From an uncultured Nitrosospira sp. (GTDB lineage Bacteria; Nitrospirota; Nitrospiria; Nitrospirales; Nitrospiraceae), in NCBI GenBank assembly GCA_900696515.1, contig CAADGK010000028.1, positions 1 to 39,421 on the forward strand: a stretch of 39,421 nt of DNA, written 5' to 3'. The notes beneath the pieces were generated by a model. That model ran no database searches. It saw nothing but the letters and a program-made list of their open reading frames with translations, and was not told where the DNA came from. The stretch's first letter is position 1; each line of letters starts with the position of its first letter. The position numbers and the translations under genes were made by a program. Positions 1 through 7,294 of this stretch are shown one piece after another.

Positions 1-2
1 AA

Positions 3-329
3 CATCTGAATTATAACCAGCGGTGGATCGGCGAGAAGACGCTCATGCCGGTCGGAAGTTATGAAGCGGGAAAGAGTCCCTATGGCGTGTACGATGTGGT
101 CGGCAATGTGTGGGAATGGGTGAACGATTGGTATGATGCGCGGTACTACGAAAAGAGCCCTTCCAAGAATCCGACAGGTCCTCAGGAAGGTGTCAAGAAA
201 GTGATTCGCGGGGCTGGTTGGCAGAACGAAACACCGACGGTCCGCATCTTTACCCGTGTCGATAGTGATCCAACAATGCGCAATGAGTCGACCGGTTTTC
301 GCTGTGCGGCCGATGAAGGGATGAACTGA
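3..329 (+). CDS. FGE-fold (SUMF1/NirV-like) protein, C-terminal part only
   Basis: The reading frame is open from the left edge, so the start lies outside the window. The 108 visible residues are the C-terminal part of a formylglycine-generating-enzyme fold domain. They show the family signatures SPYGVYDVVGNVWEWVNDWY, VIRGAGW and a terminal STGFRCA. True aerobic FGE enzymes carry a catalytic cysteine pair shortly after the RGGS-type motif; here that stretch (GAGWQNETPTVRIFTR) has none. Sulfatase-activating activity is therefore unlikely, and a structural or accessory role as in NirV-type proteins is more plausible. It is the first of four FGE-fold genes in the window. It converges on the minus-strand gene that ends at 362. 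Confidence 0.85.
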   Translation, partial: HLNYNQRWIGEKTLMPVGSYEAGKSPYGVYDVVGNVWEWVNDWYDARYYEKSPSKNPTGPQEGVKKVIRGAGWQNETPTVRIFTRVDSDPTMRNESTGFRCAADEGMN

Positions 330-344
330 TCGCGGAGCGATCAG
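326..344. terminator. Perfect 8-bp inverted repeat between convergent genes, possible terminator
   Basis: CTGATCGC and GCGATCAG pair perfectly around a GGA loop. The left arm overlaps the TGA stop of the FGE-fold gene. It sits between two convergent genes, where a bidirectional terminator is expected, but no clear T-tract follows, so this is only a candidate. Confidence 0.35.
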
Positions 345-361
345 CCCTGGTCAGGCCCCCC

Positions 362-970
362 TTACATGCCGGGTGCTGGTGGCTCAGGTGCTACCGGCTT
401 ATTGAATTCTTCCAATGGTTGAAAGTTGAGAGGAAGATTGAAGAGCGAATCGGGGACCGAGCGCATCTTGACGTGTTGGTATTCCATGATCCAACTCCCG
501 TCTTTTCTTGCCAGCTTCATCGGGAAGTGAATATCCGTCGCGAGCCATTGATAATAGACATCAACCTGCTCGCCCTGCTTCGTTGTGACTTCGTAGAGTA
601 TCGTCGGGTGTCCTTCACGGACTTCCTGCCCAATCTCCTCGCGAGATATCTCACCAGGTAGGGTTTCACCCACTCTGAGATCCTGTTCAGCACTGTAGGG
701 AATGGTCTTGAAATGCTTCATCCTGGATAGTAACAGCCAGACGACCTGCTTATCTTTTCGCACGATACTGACATTGACCGGTCCCATCGTATGGTGCTCA
801 ATGCGCCACATACTGTCGCGGTAATAGACGTTTGACTTTTGTGATCTTCCATCGATTTTGGTGATCTGATCAGCAGTAAACTCCAAGGCCTTGGCCGGAA
901 GGGTGGGGAGTAGCAGACTGCCAGAAACCAGAAGAATGAGCCATCTCAGAGATACAACAACTCTTCTCAT
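362..970 (-). CDS. Secreted LolA/DUF4412-like protein (copy 1)
   Basis: About 202 residues with an N-terminal signal peptide (MRRVVVSLRW, then a hydrophobic run ending PAKA). The mature part starts LEFTADQITKIDG and looks like the LolA-type half-barrel seen in lipoprotein carriers and DUF4412 proteins. I chose the ATG at 970 because AAAAGGG lies 9 bases upstream and the signal peptide then has a normal N-region. An in-frame ATG at 1021 would add 17 residues and cannot be excluded. It has a recognisable paralog at 12154-12765; both share a phosphate-free core with GEISRE, a VGE/EVG segment, YYQW/YYRW, and FPMK. It lies 79 bases behind the FGE-fold gene at 1050-1949 and is probably cotranscribed with it. 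The ligand is unknown. Confidence 0.75.
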   Translation of the reverse strand: MRRVVVSLRWLILLVSGSLLLPTLPAKALEFTADQITKIDGRSQKSNVYYRDSMWRIEHHTMGPVNVSIVRKDKQVVWLLLSRMKHFKTIPYSAEQDLRVGETLPGEISREEIGQEVREGHPTILYEVTTKQGEQVDVYYQWLATDIHFPMKLARKDGSWIMEYQHVKMRSVPDSLFNLPLNFQPLEEFNKPVAPEPPAPGM

Positions 971-1049
971 TGGGATTGATCCCTTTTCATTTAACATCTC
1001 TTTCGATCGTGAACTGATCATTCATCACCTTGTCGATGTAAATTAGTAT

Positions 1050-1949
1050 CTAGTGAACACTCAGGATCGAGGGGCGTGCGCAGCGGAATCCGATCGTCGC
1101 CGAGCGTTGATCGGGAGATGCGCCTCCTCTGGTTGCGGTTCTGAGCATGATCCGGGCACTCTTCCATGAGCCCCCACGGACCCCTTTGTATCGCCCGGTG
1201 GTGGGGCCTGGTGGGTTTCGTTCCGGCATATAGGCATAGTAGTCAGGTCCGAACCAGTCGTGCACCCACTCTGCTACGTTTCCCGCCATATGATGCAGCC
1301 CATAAGGACTCATGCCCTGATCGAGGGAATCGACGGCGGCAAGGATGGGGATTTCATGTACATGATGCTGTCCAAACATCGCGAGGGAGGAGCTTGGGGT
1401 GGTCTCCCCCCAGGGGAAGAGAGAGCCTTCTGACCCTCGCGCGGCCTTTTCCCACTCGGCTTCCGTCGGAAGCCTCGCACTTCTTGCTGCACAGAAATCT
1501 TTTGCCTCCGTCCACGTGACATAGAGCGCCGGCCACCGTGCCAGGGTTTCGTCGGGAATGGAGTGGATGGTGATGACATGCCAGAGGAGTTTCTGCAATT
1601 CATCCGCAGGGTGGTAGTTTCGTTGGTGTAAGAAGACCAGGTATTCGCCGAGACTCACTTCATCGCGATCGATCTCATAGAGGTCCAACCAGACGTGGTG
1701 TTGGGGAAGCTCCGTATCGTCAAAGGGGGTCCAGTTACCATAAGGCGCGGTTGAAACATGCTTGCTTCCATAGAGAAAGGTGCCGGCTGGGACTGTGACC
1801 ATCGGAGATGGTCGAGCGATCTCCGAAATGCGGATTAAATGGAGGGCCAACTCCGGCGAGGGTTTTGATGCTGCCGCTGTGAGTGTGGAGTTTCCAACGA
1901 CGACAAGAAAGAACAACACGGTCACGAACCATATACGACGATCCAGCAT
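1050..1949 (-). CDS. Secreted FGE-fold (SUMF1/NirV-like) protein, paralog 1
   Basis: 299 residues: signal peptide (MLDRRIWFVTVLFFLVVVGN), then one FGE-fold domain with PMVTVPAGTF, the DRDEVSLGEYL segment, LPTEAEWEKAARG, PYGLHHMAGNVAEWVHDWF, VRGGSWKSA and IGFRCA. The catalytic cysteines expected after RGGSW are absent (KSARIMLRTATRGG), so it is probably not a formylglycine generator. It is clearly paralogous to the gene at 14786-15664. The two share uncommon stretches such as HHVHEIPI/YHVHEIPI and RWPALYVTW. The start is the ATG at 1949, which opens the signal peptide; upstream there is only a TTG at 1985. Together with the LolA-like gene behind it, it forms a two-gene minus-strand unit that mirrors the 15664-14131 pair. 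Confidence 0.85.
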   Translation of the reverse strand: MLDRRIWFVTVLFFLVVVGNSTLTAAASKPSPELALHLIRISEIARPSPMVTVPAGTFLYGSKHVSTAPYGNWTPFDDTELPQHHVWLDLYEIDRDEVSLGEYLVFLHQRNYHPADELQKLLWHVITIHSIPDETLARWPALYVTWTEAKDFCAARSARLPTEAEWEKAARGSEGSLFPWGETTPSSSLAMFGQHHVHEIPILAAVDSLDQGMSPYGLHHMAGNVAEWVHDWFGPDYYAYMPERNPPGPTTGRYKGVRGGSWKSARIMLRTATRGGASPDQRSATIGFRCARPSILSVH

Positions 1950-2263
1950 ACAATCGCATCCAAGCGTCTCATCGTTGGGCCGCAAGGCGTTGCACGATGA
2001 GCTCGGCGTCGATGGCTGGTCCTCGTTCAGCCCTAGCCGAGGAGTGTCAGTTTACCACAGAGGTCACCAGGCCTGCATCTGATTGCATCTGGACGGTTCA
2101 GCTGTTGTCGTGAAGGGTGACCGGGGGTGGGTGCACTCTATGCCTACCTCAGCAGTGTGTTGAGATGCATCGAAACACTTGGGTAGGATCTACGCGTGGT
2201 AAGAAACAAGGCCGGTTGAACCTCTCTACCTGGGACAACAGTTATTGATGGAAGGAGTCTCAC
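1950..2263. other. Divergent intergenic region (FGE-fold gene / htrA-like gene)
   Basis: About 310 bases between two divergently transcribed genes, so promoters for both must lie here. The serine protease gene has a good ribosome site near its start (GGAAGGAG, 7 bases before the ATG). I see no convincing promoter hexamers, riboswitch or small gene. Confidence 0.5.
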
Positions 2264-3298
2264 ATGATCCGCTATTGGTGGTTGAAGTCATTTTACCCGT
2301 ACGTCTCTGTATTGTGTGCCGGGCTTGTCTCACTGATGTGCGCGTGCCCCCTCATGGCTGAGACGATGCCACTCAGCCAAGACGTGTTTCAGCGCGCGAA
2401 ACAAGTGACCGTAGGAATTCTGGCAGACACCCAGGATGAACGAACGCCGGCGAAGCCAGGGAAGGTCGCTGTGCGAGGTACAGGATTTCATCTGCGAGAC
2501 GGGTACGTGGTCACTGCCAGGCATGCTGCAGAAAAGCATGACCCGACGACTGGCACCATCATCCAGAAGCGAATCCGCATCCTGACGAATGATCTGCATG
2601 AACTTCCAGCCGATCTCGTCGGTGACAGCGCATTTATGGATGTCGTGCTCTATCGTGTGGCCGAACCGCATCGCTCAAAACTGCAGACAGGAACCTCATT
2701 TGTCACCGGAGACGTTGTGCCTGGGATGGAGGTCTTCACGGTCGGCTATCCGCTGGGCTGGGGGCCGACCATGGCCTTTGGCAGGCTTGGGAATACCAAC
2801 ACCTTTCTTCAAACGGTTGATACCCGCCTGATTCAAGCGGATCTTTCGGCATGCAGCGGTAATTCAGGAGGAGGACTCTTTAACGGGCAGGGAGATATTG
2901 TGGGAATCGTGCACGCGGTGATTCAGACTGATAAGGAAGACACGCAGAGCTACTGTAGCCGTATGGCATTCGCAATTCCAGGCATTCTCGCTGAGCGGAT
3001 CGTCAACGCGGCAGTCTCCGGAAAACCGCTCGCCTTCTCCAAGCTTGGCCTTCACCTGACTTCGGTCAAGGATGGCACGAGGCTGCGCGTGGCGGTGAAG
3101 GATGTCGCCGAGCCAGCCAAAGCGGCAGGTCTGCAGAAACATGATATCTTGCTAGCCATTGAAGATACAGAGATCCTGGATGCCGCCCAGTTAAAGAATT
3201 TCCTGATTGAGCGCACGACCCCGGGTCAGGAGGTCTCTATTAAAGTTCGCCGGGTTGATGCAGACCTTACGTTTCATGTCGTGCTGGGCGGCGGGTGA
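2264..3298 (+). CDS. Secreted trypsin-like serine protease with C-terminal PDZ domain (HtrA/DegP-like)
   Basis: 344 residues, exported by a signal peptide that ends around residues 30-33 (CPLMAETM). A trypsin-like protease domain follows. The catalytic triad is visible: His87 in TARHAAE, Asp126 in FMDVVLY and Ser201 in SGNSGGGLF. A PDZ domain occupies about residues 262-344 (AGLQKHDILLAIEDTEI). This is the HtrA/DegP plan with a single PDZ, about 100 residues shorter than E. coli DegP. Periplasmic quality control or regulated proteolysis is the expected role. GGAAGGAG 7 bases before the ATG supports the start. It lies upstream of the kinase/regulator pair in the same direction, separated by 146 bases. 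Confidence 0.88.
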   Translation: MIRYWWLKSFYPYVSVLCAGLVSLMCACPLMAETMPLSQDVFQRAKQVTVGILADTQDERTPAKPGKVAVRGTGFHLRDGYVVTARHAAEKHDPTTGTIIQKRIRILTNDLHELPADLVGDSAFMDVVLYRVAEPHRSKLQTGTSFVTGDVVPGMEVFTVGYPLGWGPTMAFGRLGNTNTFLQTVDTRLIQADLSACSGNSGGGLFNGQGDIVGIVHAVIQTDKEDTQSYCSRMAFAIPGILAERIVNAAVSGKPLAFSKLGLHLTSVKDGTRLRVAVKDVAEPAKAAGLQKHDILLAIEDTEILDAAQLKNFLIERTTPGQEVSIKVRRVDADLTFHVVLGGG

Positions 3299-3332
3299 AC
3301 GTGGTCATGCATTGTGTTTCCATCTGATCGTC

Positions 3333-3351
3333 TTTACGATCCCATCGTAAA
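3333..3351. terminator. Inverted repeat after the protease gene
   Basis: TTTACGAT and ATCGTAAA pair perfectly around CCC, 35 bases after the protease stop and about 95 bases before the kinase start. It could be a weak terminator or an operator of the downstream two-component genes. There is no long T-run. Confidence 0.3.
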
Positions 3352-3444
3352 AGGTAGCCAGCTCTGGCTGATTGTTGTGATGTAGGCCTAGAGTTTTCGC
3401 ATTCCTGGTGCTTACAATACTTTCCAAACGAGGCAGTAGAATCG

Positions 3445-5481
3445 ATGAAAATTGGGACGATTCGTGCTCGAATCATGCTGGCGATCGTGCTGGTGGGATG
3501 TATTCCGTTGTTGATTGGGCTTGTTCTTGCCTATGTTTCTGGCATGCGGTCTCTTCGAGATGTGATCGGCGGCAATCTGCAAGCGGTTGCAGTTCAAGCA
3601 GCTGAGCGAGTGACAATGATGGTCCAGGCAGAGGTTCAAGGTGTTCGGTTGTTAGGGAACACGCCATTGCGTGTGCGCCAGCCGGTTGAGGTGGTCAACA
3701 GATCCTATCCAACGGATCATGAGAGCGTGCTACACCTCATTTCAGAACGCACGCGGCTTTGGGACAAAGGGGTAGAGAGTGCAGGGCGATTGATGGACAG
3801 CGATCTCTCCCGTTTTCTTCGGGAAACAAAGGTTCGTGACGGGGATAAGGTCGTTGGGCTGCTCATCGTGGATCGATATGGGGCCCTGGTTGCCGCGAGT
3901 TCCGATCCAGACCACTTCTTTTTCGGGGATGAATCGTGGTGGAAAGCCGTCCAAACGGGTACTGGAGACCAAGTGTATATCAGCGGAATGATTCCGGCCC
4001 ACGAGGGATCGTTTCGGACTCCCGAAGAGACGATCGATATCGCCGTGCCCATTCTTGACGACCGACAGCGTATTGTCATTGGGGCCGTCAAAGCCTCGTA
4101 CCGCTTCGATACACTCTTCGCCATGGTGAAACAGATTCACATCGGGCAAACCGGCCACGCGATGCTGTTCGATGATGCAGGAAATCCTCTCGTCTGTCCG
4201 ATTCTTCCGAGGCAGGCGCACCGAATTCCCAGTCAGTTGATGGCAATGATCGTATCGTCCGAACCTGGGTGGGGGATCGCCGAGGATGATGGACATGGCG
4301 CGACGGATACCGTTGTTGGGTATGCCCCTATCGCCCAGCTCAGGATACCGGACAATCCGTGGCATGTCTTTGTACGTCAGCAGCCGGCGGAGAGTTACGC
4401 GCCAATTCGGGATCAATTGCGGAATCTAGCTCTGATCGGCATCATCATGTTGGGCCTTCTGTGGGCCATCGGACAATTTGTGGCGGCGCGCATTGCTCGA
4501 CCGATTCAAATTCTGCACAGTGGTGTCGAGGCGATCAGTCAAGGCACGTACGAGCAGCCGCTTAATATCCACACGGGCGACGAGTTTGAAGAGTTAGCGG
4601 TCGCCGTGCATCGCATGGCCGACCGGCTCAAGATCTCCCGGTCTGAACTCGAGGGGCTCAACAAGGATCTGACTCGCCGGGTTGAGGAAAAGACACAGGA
4701 AATCACCAAGCACATGCGTAGCCTTGAGTTAGCCGAGCGTCTGGCCACCCTTGGCAAGGTTGCGAGCGGGATTGCTCACGAGATTAACAATCCACTGGGG
4801 ATTATTCTCAATCGTATTGAATGTATGGAAGCGGATGCGGCACGGTCCCCGATCTCTGAAGAGGTGCGGCGGGATCTTCTTGCGGTCAAGGCACAGGCCG
4901 AGCGTATTTCCAGGGTGACCAAAAGCATTCTCACGTTCTCGCGCGGGACGGTCACGACGTTAAAGCCTGTCGATGTCAATTGCATTGTGCGCTCATGTGT
5001 CGATATGGCAGGCGAGAGAATGTCGGCTCTGTCCGTTAGACTTGAATGTGTCCTTGCTCAGTCGCTTCCGCCGGTCATGGGTGATCGCGATCGACTTGAG
5101 ACTGTCATTCTTAACTTGATCAACAACGGGATTGATGCGGTGAGTCAGGAAGGCATCAATGGTGTCGTGACAGTTCGGACGAGTACAGCACAGATGGATG
5201 GCAGGCCGGGTATTGAGGTGTCGGTCTCCGACAACGGTCCTGGGATTCCGGACGAAATCATAGGCAGAGTGTTTGATCCGTTTTTCAGCACGAAACCGGC
5301 AGGCCAGGGAACTGGGTTGGGATTGTTTCTCGCGTATGGGATTGTCGCGGACCACCGCGGACGGATTGAGGTGAAGAATGGGGCGACAGGAGCACGGTTC
5401 GTAGTCGTATTGCCCGCTCTTGGCCTTTCACCGACGGCAGATGAAGAGGCGGTATGGGACTCGCAGGTAAAATTCTCATAA
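3445..5481 (+). CDS. Membrane-bound sensor histidine kinase (dCache-like sensor, HAMP, HisKA, HATPase)
   Basis: 678 residues. A transmembrane helix at about 9-31 is followed by a periplasmic region of about 290 residues with the look of a double Cache sensor (DRYGALVAASSD, then a second part with GHAMLFDDAGNPL). A second transmembrane helix lies at about 328-348, then a HAMP linker (RIARPIQILHSGVEAIS), a coiled stretch and the HisKA domain. The phospho-acceptor is His445 in SGIAHEINNPLG. The C-terminal ATPase shows the N box (LINNGIDAV), DNGPGIP and GTGLGLFLA. This is the NtrB/ZraS-like class that partners sigma-54 activators. Its 3' end overlaps the next gene by 28 bases, so the two are translated together. 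The sensed signal is not readable from sequence; metal or redox stress is an inference from the neighbours. Confidence 0.92.
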   Translation: MKIGTIRARIMLAIVLVGCIPLLIGLVLAYVSGMRSLRDVIGGNLQAVAVQAAERVTMMVQAEVQGVRLLGNTPLRVRQPVEVVNRSYPTDHESVLHLISERTRLWDKGVESAGRLMDSDLSRFLRETKVRDGDKVVGLLIVDRYGALVAASSDPDHFFFGDESWWKAVQTGTGDQVYISGMIPAHEGSFRTPEETIDIAVPILDDRQRIVIGAVKASYRFDTLFAMVKQIHIGQTGHAMLFDDAGNPLVCPILPRQAHRIPSQLMAMIVSSEPGWGIAEDDGHGATDTVVGYAPIAQLRIPDNPWHVFVRQQPAESYAPIRDQLRNLALIGIIMLGLLWAIGQFVAARIARPIQILHSGVEAISQGTYEQPLNIHTGDEFEELAVAVHRMADRLKISRSELEGLNKDLTRRVEEKTQEITKHMRSLELAERLATLGKVASGIAHEINNPLGIILNRIECMEADAARSPISEEVRRDLLAVKAQAERISRVTKSILTFSRGTVTTLKPVDVNCIVRSCVDMAGERMSALSVRLECVLAQSLPPVMGDRDRLETVILNLINNGIDAVSQEGINGVVTVRTSTAQMDGRPGIEVSVSDNGPGIPDEIIGRVFDPFFSTKPAGQGTGLGLFLAYGIVADHRGRIEVKNGATGARFVVVLPALGLSPTADEEAVWDSQVKFS

Positions 5482-6863
5482 TTGATGACGAGCCAGAGGC
5501 GTTGGAGAATTGTCGTCGGATTTTGAGCCGAGTGCCGTATGAGTGCCTGCTGGCCTCCGATCCCAATGATGCTCTGGATATGCTTGAACGGGAACGACCC
5601 GGTCTCGTGCTGACGGATCTACGAATGCCAAAGCTCGATGGAATGGAGGTCTTGGCTGCCGCCAAACGAAAGGATCCGACAGTCCTCGTCGTGCTAATGA
5701 CCGGTCATGCCACCATTGGAACAGCAGTAACGGCTATGCGGCACGGTGCCTTTGACTATCTCGCCAAGCCGTTTACGAGCGATGAACTTGTGCAAGTTGC
5801 GCGGCGCGCATTTGACTCCCTTTCGACCATTGCTGGTCTCGGTTCGCGCCGTGGTGTGCTGATGGAGCGATCATCACTGCGTTCGTCGGATGATGGGGTT
5901 CAGCTCGTCGGGAACAGTGTCTCGATGAATGAGGTATTGGCGTTAGTTAATAAAGTAGCGCCCACTGATTCCAATGTTCTGGTGTACGGAGAAAGCGGGA
6001 CGGGTAAGGAAATGATCGCGCGTTTGATTCATGAAGCAAGTTATCGAGTTGACCACCCATTTATCCCCGTGGATTGTGTGTCTCTTCAGGACTCCCTTTT
6101 GGAGACCGAACTGTTTGGTCATGAGAAAGGCGCCTTCACCGGTGCTCATGCCGCAAAGGCCGGGCTTTTTGAGGCGGCGGACGGTGGAACCATTTTCCTC
6201 GACGAAGTCAGTGGGATGACCGCAAATCTGCAAGCGAGGCTGCTCCGTGTGTTACAGGAGAGGCATGTGCGACGAGTCGGCGGGACACAGTTCACATCTC
6301 TGAATGTTCGTATTATTGCGGCTTCCAACCAAGATCTTGAAGTCCTGTGTAAGAGGGGGACGTTCCGTGAGGACCTCTACTATCGGCTGAACGTGATTCC
6401 CTTGCGGCTTCCCCCTCTCAGGGCCCGCGGGGAGGATATTCTCCTACTGGCCAACGAATTTCTAACCCGATTTGCGCAGCGGGTTCGAGCTGAGGCTAAC
6501 ACAGTTCCGACGATCGACCCATCAGCTGCGGATCTTCTCATGCGGTATGCCTGGCCTGGCAACGTGAGGGAGCTACAAAATGTCATGGAACGAGCTGCTG
6601 TGTTGGTTGATGGGGCCATTGTGACAAGCGCACATTTACCGGAACGGTTCCTTGCGTTGACTGATCGAGACGCATCGCCATCCGAATCAAGTTCTTACAA
6701 GCAAGCGAAGCAGCAAGCGGTAGAGTCCTTCGAGCGAAACTTCTTGGTCGATCTTCTCAAGCGTTACGACGGGCATATGGGGCGGGCAGCTCGTGAAGCT
6801 GGCGTAGATCGAAAAACGATCGAGCGCATGGTGAAGAAACACGGCCTCCGTGGGTCATTCTAA
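5454..6863 (+). CDS. Sigma-54-dependent NtrC-family response regulator
   Basis: 469 residues with three domains. The receiver (about 5-120) has acidic residues Asp11/Asp12, the phospho-acceptor Asp55 in LVLTDLRMP, and the KPF switch lysine. The AAA+ domain (about 150-380) has Walker A GESGTGKE, the sigma-54 contact motif GAFTGA, Walker B GGTIFLDE and an R-finger segment. A Fis-type helix-turn-helix ends the protein (GRAAREAGVDRKTIERMV). It overlaps the kinase gene by 28 bases and is its evident partner. The GAFTGA motif is intact, so it should activate sigma-54 promoters. Targets are unknown; the first large oxidase gene starts 431 bases downstream in the same direction and is a natural candidate. 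Confidence 0.94.
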   Translation: MGLAGKILIIDDEPEALENCRRILSRVPYECLLASDPNDALDMLERERPGLVLTDLRMPKLDGMEVLAAAKRKDPTVLVVLMTGHATIGTAVTAMRHGAFDYLAKPFTSDELVQVARRAFDSLSTIAGLGSRRGVLMERSSLRSSDDGVQLVGNSVSMNEVLALVNKVAPTDSNVLVYGESGTGKEMIARLIHEASYRVDHPFIPVDCVSLQDSLLETELFGHEKGAFTGAHAAKAGLFEAADGGTIFLDEVSGMTANLQARLLRVLQERHVRRVGGTQFTSLNVRIIAASNQDLEVLCKRGTFREDLYYRLNVIPLRLPPLRARGEDILLLANEFLTRFAQRVRAEANTVPTIDPSAADLLMRYAWPGNVRELQNVMERAAVLVDGAIVTSAHLPERFLALTDRDASPSESSSYKQAKQQAVESFERNFLVDLLKRYDGHMGRAAREAGVDRKTIERMVKKHGLRGSF

Positions 6864-7294
6864 ACACAGTCAGGTAATCTTGTTCGTATTCGAATGGGGC
6901 GGCGCTGTCCCATTCGGTTACTTCTTGCACACCATTACTCTCTCCTTCTGATTACAGTGTTTTGTGACCACCGATAATTTTAAGGGGCGTTCCTGTCCCA
7001 TGGAATCATCTGTCGATGGAATGTTACCCAGCGTAATCTCATTCAAATATCTAGGTTCGGCGTGCCTCGAAAACAGGAACGGGACTTGCTGTTGTTGGAA
7101 GGAGGGAAACAGGCCGGTGTCTCCCAGTATGTTGATCTGTCCGATGGGGGAGGGAACGGCAGGATTGGCCTCCTCTCGCTTCCTCCGTGATGAGCGGGCC
7201 CCCATCGGACTCATAAATGGTTATGACAACAAGGCTGGTCTTTCTTGTATGCAACATGGGTGTTTCACCGATCTGGGAGAGGAGGCTAAAACGT
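6864..7294. other. Leader region of the first large multicopper oxidase gene
   Basis: 431 bases with no convincing gene. Reading frames that cross it in both directions lack ribosome sites and family signatures. The only clear element is the strong ribosome site GGAGAGGAGG, 9 bases before the ATG at 7295. A long 5' leader or upstream promoter/enhancer sites could lie here. I searched by eye for a GG-N10-GC sigma-54 promoter and found no good match. Confidence 0.5.

Noticed and set aside
2130-2143. GG-N10-GC pattern before the protease gene as a sigma-54 promoter (another at about 7105-7120 before the oxidase)
   Set aside because: The flanking bases match the consensus poorly, and GG-N10-GC alone occurs by chance about once per 256 positions.
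7217-7294. Earlier ATG for the first oxidase, adding 26 residues
   Set aside because: No ribosome site there; the ATG at 7295 has GGAGAGGAGG and gives the same length as the paralog.
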